From Chaetoceros tenuissimus (lineage: Eukaryota > Bacillariophyta > Thalassiosirophyceae > Chaetocerotales > Chaetocerotaceae), in the NCBI GenBank assembly GCA_021927905.1, contig BLLK01000022.1, positions 2,480,001-2,544,000 on the forward strand: a stretch of 64,000 nt of DNA, written 5' to 3'. The position numbers and the translations under genes are program-made. Positions within the stretch are counted from its first letter, which is position 1. Each line of letters begins with the position of its first letter. The notes beneath the pieces are model-generated. The model was given only the letters and a program-made list of their open reading frames with translations, ran no database searches and was not told the origin of the DNA. Below, piece by piece: positions 20,311 to 28,786 of the stretch.

Positions 20311-20463
20311 TCACCTATTAGGCCTTTTTAGCGCGTACCGTTCCAAAAAAGGGGACAGGTTTTGATGAGGCTCTTCCAAAAGTCCTCGTTGTTTTGTTAG
20401 GCGAGGCAAAATCTCCAAAAAAACCTGTCCCCTTTTTTGGAACGGTAAAATGGCCTATAATGG
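20311..20463. repeat. Foldback inverted repeat, possible MITE remnant
   Basis: Arms 20336-20363 and 20420-20447 are perfect 28-bp inverted copies containing CCAAAAAAGGGGACAGG. The match continues less perfectly outward (GGCCTTTTTAG on the left against a GGCCATTTTA reading on the right). A 56-bp loop separates them and itself contains a CCTCG/CGAGG mini-hairpin. A partial third arm (AAAACCTGTC) sits at 20303-20312. No target-site duplication is certain. It could be a miniature foldback element, or a strong RNA hairpin in a 5' UTR. Confidence 0.75.
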
Positions 20464-20713
20464 CCTCTCCCTTGGTATACCAAAATCCAAACTGTAGCAT
20501 GTTCTACAGATAGAGAAACAAAATTTAATGTATAAAATTTTAAGATATATGTAATATATTATATAGATATGACAATATATAGTTTGTATTATGTTTTACA
20601 TAAGTTTTCAATTAGAAAATAATAGACTTGGTGTATGCATTTTTCGTTTGATTAGTTTGTGCTTTTCTACCTGCACACTTGTACGTGGTGCATGTGCGCA
20701 TTGAGTGCGCAGT

Positions 20714-20745
20714 GTACCGGTCCCTCCAAAGGGGACAGGTTTTTG
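20714..20745. repeat. Diverged third copy of the foldback arm
   Basis: The stretch GTACCGGTCCCTCCAAAG followed by GGGGACAGGTTTTT resembles the arm at 20336-20363 with a few changes and one short length difference. It lies 270 bp downstream of the hairpin in direct orientation with its left arm, so the element or its arm has been copied more than once here. Confidence 0.6.
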
Positions 20746-20986
20746 TAATGAAAGTGAACTTCTCTCAAACACACATCACACATCAAAAGAGTGAAGCTAA
20801 ATACAAGATGATGCAGAAGGCAGAAGGTAAGAATGATGAAAGAGTTCATTCAATTCAAATAATGGACATTGGAAGAATTTGCCTCTACACTAGTCCACAG
20901 TTCAATTTATTGATTTAGTGTAAAAGTGAAAATTATTGAAAAAAGATATTCTCAGAAACATCTAATCATTTCGAGAAAAAAGAAAA

Positions 20987-22522
20987 ATGAGCAGTCACCA
21001 GAGTCCTATCAAAGCAACTGCACATGATGCGATTCTATCAAAGCTGTCAGCATATCAACTGGGGTATTATGATGATCCATTTCTGCCTTATATGGCCACG
21101 AATGCATCTGGTTTAACTTCATCTACATCGTCGAATGGTCGACCTATCAGAGTATTTGAACGTCGAGACAGTCCTCAAGTAAACTCGGTGCCATCACGAA
21201 GTTCAAGTGGTAATAGGACGAATAACATACATATACCTCCTTCACCACCAATAGCTACCAGTCCAAGGCTGTCTAATCAGTTCGAAGTAGAATCATTCAG
21301 ACCGTATATAAATTCTGAAAGAAGGATGTCTTCTCCACATATACCACCTCGACAACAAGACATCATTCATCCGCATCCTTTCTCCAATCCCGTGATGCCA
21401 AAACGATTATGCAGTACAAAAAGACAACTACATCCTGCACCACATATACAGAGTCAAATGGCGCAGAAGTCTCAGGCCGGTGAAATGCACCAACCAGTAA
21501 TAAGGAGGGGCACACATGCACGAGTATGTGTGATGGATTATGCAATCACCACGTTTTTATCATTATGCAAAGATGCAAATGAAGTTCAAGTAGTAATTCT
21601 AGGAAGTGGGAGAGATACATCTTACCTAAGATCACAATGTAATTTATTGCATGATAAAACGCAACAGGAAGGTAAATGCAATCGCATCAAAGGGAACGTG
21701 CGATGGTATGAAGTGGATCATCCATCAATGATACAGGAGAAACATGATTTGCTGCTTTCCTGTGATCTCTTTGACTTTAACTATCAAAAGGTCATGAACG
21801 GAATTAAAGATGAGTCCTATATAATCTCACCGAAAAATATTCGAACCACTTCCAAAAAGGATGAGGAAAATGTTGCTATGCAAGGGGATGATTCTCACGA
21901 TACAGGTTTCGCCTTGGAACCATATCATCTCATTGGGTATGATTTAAGGAATGCATTTGATCTCTTGCTGAAAAATATGAGGGAGAATCATAGTTTTTCA
22001 CTCGAAACTCCAACTCTGTTCGTTATGGAATGTGTACAAATGTATCTACCCGATGCAGATAGTCGACGTATGCTTGAAACAATAACAGCACAATGTCATC
22101 ATGGCTTTATGGCAATCTTTGATCCTATTATTCAGCACGATCAATTTGGACAAGTGATGGCTCAAAATCTGACAAAGGCTAAAATTGCAGATAAATCCAT
22201 GAGTCTACTCAATACTCGGACATTGAAGGAACAAGTGGATAAATTGAAGTCATGTGGCTTTGATCATGTCACTGGGTGTGATTTCTACAGTGCCTACGAA
22301 ATGTTGTTAACGATGGAAGATCGAAGAAGGGCGAATCAAGCAGAAATGCTGGATGAAGTCGAAGAATGGATGCTAATTATGAGACACTACTGCTTTTTAG
22401 TTGCATCTTGTAAAAAGAATAGTGACGAGAAGAATTCCGACTCTATCGAAGAGGCGTACTGTTCCGTCATACAAAACAATCCTTTTGGATTTGTTGCGAG
22501 TAAATGTCTTCAAAGTGAGTGA
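20987..22522 (+). CDS. LCMT1: Leucine carboxyl methyltransferase (LCMT1/PPM1-like)
   Basis: A 511-residue protein. Residues about 20-180 are Ser/Pro/His-rich and look disordered. The catalytic part starts at ARVCVMDYAITTFL and has the SAM motif VVILGSGRDTSYLR near 203-216, WYEVDHPSMI (the acidic ribose-binding position), LIGYDLRN, the ETPTLFVMECVQMYL strand, and a C-terminal LMTMxD...EEWMLIMRHYCFL element close to the RHYC of human LCMT1. LCMT1 methylates the C-terminal Leu carboxylate of the PP2A catalytic subunit to control holoenzyme assembly; the related LCMT2 (TYW4) acts on wybutosine but has an extra kelch domain that is absent here. The start is the first ATG after an A-rich leader. 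Confidence 0.9.
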   Translation: MSSHQSPIKATAHDAILSKLSAYQLGYYDDPFLPYMATNASGLTSSTSSNGRPIRVFERRDSPQVNSVPSRSSSGNRTNNIHIPPSPPIATSPRLSNQFEVESFRPYINSERRMSSPHIPPRQQDIIHPHPFSNPVMPKRLCSTKRQLHPAPHIQSQMAQKSQAGEMHQPVIRRGTHARVCVMDYAITTFLSLCKDANEVQVVILGSGRDTSYLRSQCNLLHDKTQQEGKCNRIKGNVRWYEVDHPSMIQEKHDLLLSCDLFDFNYQKVMNGIKDESYIISPKNIRTTSKKDEENVAMQGDDSHDTGFALEPYHLIGYDLRNAFDLLLKNMRENHSFSLETPTLFVMECVQMYLPDADSRRMLETITAQCHHGFMAIFDPIIQHDQFGQVMAQNLTKAKIADKSMSLLNTRTLKEQVDKLKSCGFDHVTGCDFYSAYEMLLTMEDRRRANQAEMLDEVEEWMLIMRHYCFLVASCKKNSDEKNSDSIEEAYCSVIQNNPFGFVASKCLQSE

Positions 22523-22597
22523 ATTGCACTTTAATAGACAAGACTAAAGAATGCTAAAGTTTATCTAGATTATAATTTTATCTCTTTAAGTATAGTC

Positions 22598-23761
22598 TTA
22601 TTTCTCGGCGCGAATGATAGCGCAAGAGGTGCCTAGAACCTCTACATCAACCTTATCGCTCTCAAACCCATTCCTAACAAGGAGTTCCTTCAATTCTTCT
22701 GGACTCTTGAAATATTGGAATGCTTGGGAGTTGATTGAATCACCATCAGTCATAGCTACATTTCTGAAGTATTCTGCAAGGAATGTGGAAGCAAAATAAC
22801 GCCCTCCTGGAATCAAACATCTATAAATTTCCGAGAGTGCTGCATCAAGGTCTGGCCAACAATGCATTGCAGCTCCAGCATGAAGAGCAGGCAATGACTC
22901 ACTCTTCATAGGAATATTACCTACATCACATCGTACCAAATCAAGTTTAGTTGAACATTTGTCACTCTTGAGATCAGGATCAGCTTCAATTCTACGTCTA
23001 GCCTCAGTAAGCATGGAGTCGCTATAATCACATGCAATTACTCTCTTGTAATCATTTCCCTTCGCAAGTCGTCTTGTGAAAAGACCTGTTGCACAGCTCA
23101 TATCGACTACCACGTCTGGATTCAATGGAGCAAAGTATTCTCTAACCATTTCATACTCCTTATCAGCTCCAGGGAAGCCAGCTGCTGCAAAGCCTTGTCT
23201 CCAGCCACGCTCATAGGCGAAAGATACGGTGGGGTTTGTAAATAAATCTCTCATTGGGATCACTGAAGTACCTTGTGACAATGCTCCTCGTAAAGGTGGT
23301 GGAACAAAAACAAGCAGAGAGTTCAAAGCAGCTGAGGCAATATTGGATGTATCATCACTAGCACTTTTTCCCTCAATTTTCTCAAGAGAAAAGTCTGCAA
23401 GGAGGTTGTAGTAGGTATTTGATTTCCCTTGGAAAGTATTGTCATTTGACTTTAACAAAATCTTTACTGATGATGATGATGCTTGTCCTCCAAGGAGAAC
23501 TCCAGTAGAAGTTAGAGTCAATGGTTCCTTAGTTGTCGGGTCAGCAAGGATAGGGTCTTCATATCCTTCATCTTCAAACGGTTTCTTTCCAATCAAACCA
23601 AAGAGTTTCTTCTTTGCCATTTCTCTTTTTTCAGTTGCCGCATCGCTTACAGTTTCTGTAGAGTACAAAGAAAAGGTATTTCGTGCAGGTCTATTACTTG
23701 CAACAAATGCTTCCGATGCAAATATTGATGAAATAAGAATGAGTGCCTGTCCCAGTTTCAT
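22598..23761 (-). CDS. Plastid-targeted SAM methyltransferase (At1g78140-like)
   Basis: A 387-residue protein. The N-terminus MKLGQALILISSIFASEAF is a signal peptide ending in SEAF-VAS, with a basic Ser/Arg/Thr-rich stretch after it: a diatom bipartite plastid presequence. The methyltransferase core starts near 210: DVVVDMSCATGLFTRRLAK (motif I), VIACDYSDSML (acidic loop), then ALHAGAAMHCWPDLDAAL and CLIPGGRYFASTFL. The AGAxxHCWP signature is shared with the uncharacterised chloroplast methyltransferases At1g78140 and At2g41040, which are plastoglobule-associated; the substrate is unknown. Single exon. Confidence 0.88.
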   Translation of the reverse strand: MKLGQALILISSIFASEAFVASNRPARNTFSLYSTETVSDAATEKREMAKKKLFGLIGKKPFEDEGYEDPILADPTTKEPLTLTSTGVLLGGQASSSSVKILLKSNDNTFQGKSNTYYNLLADFSLEKIEGKSASDDTSNIASAALNSLLVFVPPPLRGALSQGTSVIPMRDLFTNPTVSFAYERGWRQGFAAAGFPGADKEYEMVREYFAPLNPDVVVDMSCATGLFTRRLAKGNDYKRVIACDYSDSMLTEARRRIEADPDLKSDKCSTKLDLVRCDVGNIPMKSESLPALHAGAAMHCWPDLDAALSEIYRCLIPGGRYFASTFLAEYFRNVAMTDGDSINSQAFQYFKSPEELKELLVRNGFESDKVDVEVLGTSCAIIRAEK

Positions 23762-24105
23762 TTCTTTATGTTCAAATAGAAGAGTATGTTTGGTGTATTG
23801 ATATGTAAAGTATTGAATGAATGAGCTTGAATGTACTTCCTAATTAAAAAGTAAATGCAAAAGAAAAACAGGAATGACGCAGTTTACATTTGTGGCAATT
23901 TGTGTCTGGACGAAGGACAGACGAAAAGAGTCGAATCATTCGGTGAAAATAGCTTTTTGCGAAGAAAAACACGCAAAAAAAATGCAAAACTTTGAATTAT
24001 TGTATCTCGTATACATATCAACTTTCATTATTTTTATTTAGCATTTATTCTATATCATAGCCCTAGTTTTAAAAATGTAATAACCCGACGAAAAGCAAAG
24101 GATCA
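23762..24105. other. Intergenic region, promoter of plastid methyltransferase
   Basis: 344 bp upstream of the minus-strand methyltransferase and downstream of the next gene's stop. A-rich; no open frame or clear element is seen. Confidence 0.4.
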
Positions 24106-25563
24106 TTAGTTACCATCAATTCCTTGTGAATTCCTAACAGGATTTCTTACTGGTAAATGATTCGCAGCTTGGTACCATCGACTTTGTGCCCCAAAGTTAA
24201 GTTCACTCACTAGTACATCCACTCTTATATTTTGTCCTGGGAATCCTTCATTTCCAAATGGATCTAGAAAAGACTTACTCAATTCCATCAAGCCCTTGAA
24301 AAATAGGGTGAGTAAACCTACCAAGGGAATTGAAAGAGACCCAAGTTTGGAGTAAAGTGAAAATGGACTAAGCCAGACTAAAGAATCGACCAATACTTGA
24401 ACTAGTTGCACATATGCCAATGGCATTCTACCTGCAGCAAAATCGCCAATACTAAAATATTCAGCGCGAATATCAGTTACTCTTTTCATTAATTGGTCTT
24501 CAACTCCAGGCCCACCATGCAATAGTCCGCTTCGAAGCCCCTCTAATCCATACAAACCTACCCATTCTAAAAGCATATATGGATATTGAGATGGAGGCAA
24601 GCCTGAATGAAGGAGAGAGGCAACCTCTTCTCTAGTCAATTCATTTGCTTGTTCTAGACCTCTCAAGCCATAAGGTGAAAGCAGCACTGGTCCGATCTCA
24701 GTCAATTCAGTATCATAAAATCTATGGTCAGGCGTTTCACCATCAACACCGGCATCTCCAACACCGTTACTTTGTGTAGGAGTAGCTGCCCAAAAGAAAG
24801 TATGGGATAATCTTATCAATCTGACACAATCTTCGACTAATTTTTCTGCCTCTTCATCATATCCAGTAAAAGACCCTTCCTCGTTAGATGAACGTTTTGC
24901 TGACATTGTTAGCAGCATACAAACATCATTGATGCGACCCTGAAGTGCTCGCGTACAAAAGTATACTGATTTCCAATGTGTATATGCTTGCGATGTGAAA
25001 AAAGCCAATATGAAAGTACACAAAGTAAGTTGATATTCCCAAAGAGTCTTAAGTCCACTAAGTTGTTGAATCATGGGATCATTCTCTGGAGGGACAGCCA
25101 ATAAAGGCCAGTTAGTATCAGAAAAGTAATGTACCGATCTATCCAAGGCGATAGTCATTAAAATTGTGATAATAACTGGGACATAGGTGATACTAAGAGC
25201 AGTTCCTCTCCATTGTCGCCATAACCACCAACCATCTGGCTCATATTCACATACTATGACCCGATTACTTTCATCATTGGTGGCCCATTCAGTAAGGATA
25301 TCAAGCTTATTATCCTTCCATCCCACATTTGACGGTCTACCCCTAGATACTATAGGCTTTCTTTTTCTTCTTTCTTTGTTTTCTTTTTGTTCATTATCAC
25401 CATTTACACCTTGCATTGAGTTTTGTGTTTGATCAAATAATTTACTGAAACTTGCAGTGGAAATAAAATGACCATGCAGATTTCTATTCCTTGTAGTAGA
25501 TACAAACCCACAAGTCAAGGAAAGAGATATATGTATTATGAAGACAGGCAAAAGGTTTTTCAT
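24106..25563 (-). CDS. Bestrophin-like anion channel, probably plastid
   Basis: A 485-residue protein. A signal peptide (LLPVFIIHISLSLTCGF) precedes FVSTTRNRN, a plausible plastid presequence with Phe at the cleavage site. The bestrophin/UPF0187 region begins with WWLWRQWRGTALSITYVPVI, TM1 (VIITILMTIAL with an RS pair at its end), TM2 LTLCTFILAFFTSQAYTHW, the ALQGRINDVCMLL helix, and C-terminal hydrophobic segments around LVDSLVWLSPFSLYSKLG and LVGLLTLFFKGLMELSKSFL that end in DPFGNEG, as in the family (DPFGxD). Bestrophins are pentameric Cl-/HCO3- channels; in algae and diatoms thylakoid or plastid members are linked to pH balance and CO2 supply. Single exon. Confidence 0.88.
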   Translation of the reverse strand: MKNLLPVFIIHISLSLTCGFVSTTRNRNLHGHFISTASFSKLFDQTQNSMQGVNGDNEQKENKERRKRKPIVSRGRPSNVGWKDNKLDILTEWATNDESNRVIVCEYEPDGWWLWRQWRGTALSITYVPVIITILMTIALDRSVHYFSDTNWPLLAVPPENDPMIQQLSGLKTLWEYQLTLCTFILAFFTSQAYTHWKSVYFCTRALQGRINDVCMLLTMSAKRSSNEEGSFTGYDEEAEKLVEDCVRLIRLSHTFFWAATPTQSNGVGDAGVDGETPDHRFYDTELTEIGPVLLSPYGLRGLEQANELTREEVASLLHSGLPPSQYPYMLLEWVGLYGLEGLRSGLLHGGPGVEDQLMKRVTDIRAEYFSIGDFAAGRMPLAYVQLVQVLVDSLVWLSPFSLYSKLGSLSIPLVGLLTLFFKGLMELSKSFLDPFGNEGFPGQNIRVDVLVSELNFGAQSRWYQAANHLPVRNPVRNSQGIDGN

Positions 25564-25936
25564 CTTTCGATATTTCTATGCTTGTCTGCGTATGATTCAG
25601 ACTTCATGAAGTAAAGTGACAACAGTGCAGTGTGCAGTTCAAGTTCTATTACGAGTAAGTGAGTATTTATTATGTATTGCAGTATCGGATAGATGGTGTT
25701 GTTATCATACCGTAACACAAAAATGGCCAATCAGAATGTTCTACGAAGATGAGAATTTCCTCTTGGATGGCCTTGCGCATAGTGACAGAAAAACTCCGGC
25801 CTTTACTACCTTTTGCGTACACTCTAAATCGTGCTTGCATCCGTTGAGAACAATAGAGTGTACGTCTAATTTACCCGCAATACAACGGCAAATATTCATA
25901 TCACATTTTTAGAGTACATGAAATATGGTCATTGCA
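25564..25936. other. Intergenic region
   Basis: Holds the promoter of the minus-strand bestrophin-like gene and the 3' flank of the HA-domain gene. An open frame at 25616-25912 (plus) has no recognisable feature. Confidence 0.4.
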
Positions 25937-28422
25937 TCAATCAGGACCAAAACGAGTTTTCTTCGAGACAGGTGCTGCATGAGAATTTGTAGCATTTGCT
26001 CTAGATCTCTTTATCGGTTTCACATGAAAGGAAAAATTGATACTTTGTAATTTTTTCAATCTTGTCTTTGCGAGAGTTCCTCTCCACATGGCAAGTCTTT
26101 GTTCATAAACCCATTTCCCTAAATCGTCGTAGCACAGTGGCACATTCGTATGGCCATATTTATCTTTGAATTCTACAAGGCATCCAAATGAGATATTCCA
26201 GGATTTCTCTCTGCCATTGCCACGACCAACATTGAATCTAAAGCCAATACTAAGTAGTAATCTCATCCTTTCTTCAGAGAGCGAACTTACTACTTGCCTT
26301 TGTTTGGATACCCATTTGCCAAGAGGTCTATTTGCTGCATAGGCCTGAGGGACATCCACGTGCCCATTCTCCTCATGGAACTGTTTCAACATGTCGAACT
26401 TCTTCATCCAGGCACTATCACTATTTTCTTTTATAGACCATTCAAAGCCAATGCTTTGCAATTTGTTAATTCTATACTCACTCATTGGCGATGACTTTCC
26501 ATCTTGGAAATTTTTAAAGTCTTCACGTTGAACCTTGATCCATGTTCGAAGTTTCTGGTTCTCGTGATTCTTCGGAACGCGACAATGACCATGCTCAGCG
26601 TGAAAGATAAGGAGCTGATTGAACTTTTCATCCCATACCTTTGGTTTAGTTCTTTTGAAGTTGAAATATTAATGTATACATGCATAACAATAAAGCTGAA
26701 GTTGAATTGATGTCATGACACTTACCCTTTCTTGTGCAAAGAATTGTTGATGCTGGAAGTGTTATTTGATAGGTTCGAGCTATTCATGTCTAGCTTTTTT
26801 GAGTCAATTGGAATTAAATCATCCAGTGCATCAGTCTCCCTCGTTTCATTTTCAAGCTGTGATTCGTCAAGTGGATTGACGCTTTCAAGTTGTGCGAGCT
26901 GCGTAGTTTCAACATCAGAGCTGAAATCTGCTTGCTTCTTCAGACTATTCTGGGAATTTCCATTTTTCTTCTTCTCCTTCGCTCGTGATAATACATTTTG
27001 AAGTTCTTTTTTAGATAATGGCTCAAAATGGTATTGCCAATCAAAACCAATTTTCTCTAACTTCTGCACTTTTTCTGGTGTCATGAGAATGCTTGAGGCC
27101 ATTCGACCTTGCATGTAATCTTTGAAATATCGCTGTTGATGTTTTGACCATTCATATAGGCCTCTATTTTCTAGATGAGATACATTAGTATGACCTTTGA
27201 CTCTTTTGTAATCTTCCAATTCTGCATACCTCTGATCCCATAAAGTATTTTGCATTGAAAAAGAAAAACCAATGTTTTCGAGCAGTCTAATTTTCTCGTC
27301 GGATAAACCTGATTGTGGTAGAGCTTGATTTCCAGGTTTTTGATGTGATTTCTTTTCGAGACTTTGCACTTTGTATTGTTCACGCTGAGTAGATACCCAT
27401 CTTGCAAGAGACGCGAAGTTTTTGTCGGTGCTTGAAACGTTTGCGTGTCCATACATTTGAAAATAGTGACAAAGTTCTTGATACTTTTTATCCCAGTTTT
27501 CGTCAAAATGATTTCGAACTCTAGTAGGCTGCGATGTAGATGAATACTCCGACGATGCAAAAACAACACCTAATGAAGATAGCCTTTCAAATCTAGTCTG
27601 GAGAGCCTCGCCGGCAGTAAGTTTTCCGTCCTGAACTTCCATGTATTTCTTCTTTTGCGCATTCAACCAACGTGATAAAGCACGTACATCAACTTCTGTA
27701 GAGTTGTCGGCACTCAATGTATCGAATGATACTATATCAATGTTGACATGTCCAAAATTTTCTTGGAATTGTTTGAGCTTTGAATAATTTTCTTCCCAGT
27801 TTCTTGCATGACTTTCGCTACTTTCAAAAATCCCCTGTAACTTTGCGTGTTGACCTTTACCAACTACCCATACAAAACCAATATCATTCAATCGTTTTAT
27901 TCTTTCATCAGTAAGTGCACACGGTAACTTTTTACTGACATTCTCTATCGTTAAATTGTGGGTATATTTCTTGTATAATTCCCTTTGCTTATTAACCCAT
28001 TTTCCTAGGGATTTATTTTCAATGGAAAGTAAGGGAACATTGCTGTGACCCTTTTCCGCTTTGAATTGTTCTAGTAGATTAAATTTCTTAGTCCATGCAT
28101 CTGTTTTCGCATTGGAAATCGTGTGAATATTTGAGTCCTTCTCATTGCTGTCATCAAACACTTGGTGTTGCTGATCAGGATCATCTTGTTGCTGGTCAAT
28201 ATCGTTGTAAGCATAGTCATATATATTTGGAGCTGCATAGTCATAGAACAAAGGACCTCTATCTGCAAAGGTGCCGAACTCATTCGGTTGAAATAAATGG
28301 TTTATATTAATTGGCGGAGGAAGTTGCTGTCTGTGTTCCTCATAGGTGTGGCTATATTTAGTTGCGTCATTACCTTCGCTACTCTCGCCTTGGCCGTCAA
28401 TATTGAAATTCAACGAAGCCAT
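25937..28422 (-). CDS. Protein of seven helicase-associated (HA) domains, two exons
   Basis: Exon 1 is 28422-26726 and exon 2 is 26651-25937 (minus strand), with a 74-bp intron that starts GTAAGT and ends CAAAAG; the joined protein has 803 residues. It is a string of HA units, each about 65-80 residues: W..KF..L..F....GH.NVP....... L.+WV..QR......L...R...L..IGF.W. Units start near 109, 205, 305, 390, 570, 647 and 717, with an acidic and Lys-rich linker at about 475-565 before the fifth. No helicase motor domain is present. HA domains were named from C-terminal parts of bacterial DEAD/DEAH-type helicases and are greatly expanded as stand-alone proteins in diatoms; a nucleic-acid-binding role is assumed. 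The join is supported because exon 2 supplies the missing half of unit 5 (VWDEKFNQL, HGHCRVP). Confidence 0.88.
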
Positions 28423-28786
28423 TGCAGCACTCTTGAACAGATGAATATTTGATTTCGACCTAGGAACTGAAGGTATATTGAAGAAAACTTGAAGAGTCGA
28501 TACAACACTAAGTAGACTGCCGAAATTCTAAAACTGCCATGAAAAAATTTTGTGGGGGGTTTCTAAAAATCCCCTGATCATGTCTGGGGAAATAGCTACG
28601 TACGTACAATGGCTTAGTACAGTCAAGACCGACTTTGAACAGAGAAGTTTTGGAGGTATGTAATTGTTGTTGAAATGAGTTTTATGTAATTTTTGTTGAT
28701 GAAAGACTTTTATGTTAGAATCTATGTTATATATCATCGACTGCACATCATGAGTCATCCACAAAAAATAGTTGGATGTTATGATT
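28423..28786. other. Intergenic region
   Basis: 364 bp between the stop of the CBP-like gene and the start of the HA-domain gene, both on the minus strand; it must contain the latter's promoter. No other feature seen. Confidence 0.4.

Larger units (their letters stand above)
20037..20986. other. Divergent intergenic region with foldback element
   Basis: The 950 bp between ESF1 (minus) and LCMT1-like (plus) hold the inverted repeat described separately and a very AT-rich stretch at 20510-20640. The promoters of both genes must lie here. No gene is supported; the short open frames simply read through the inverted repeat. Confidence 0.6.

Noticed and set aside
20318-20500. 60-codon minus-strand frame across the foldback element
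   Set aside because: It simply reads both arms of the inverted repeat; not convincing as a protein.
25616-25912. 98-codon plus-strand frame opposite the bestrophin promoter
   Set aside because: No domain or targeting feature and overlaps a needed promoter.
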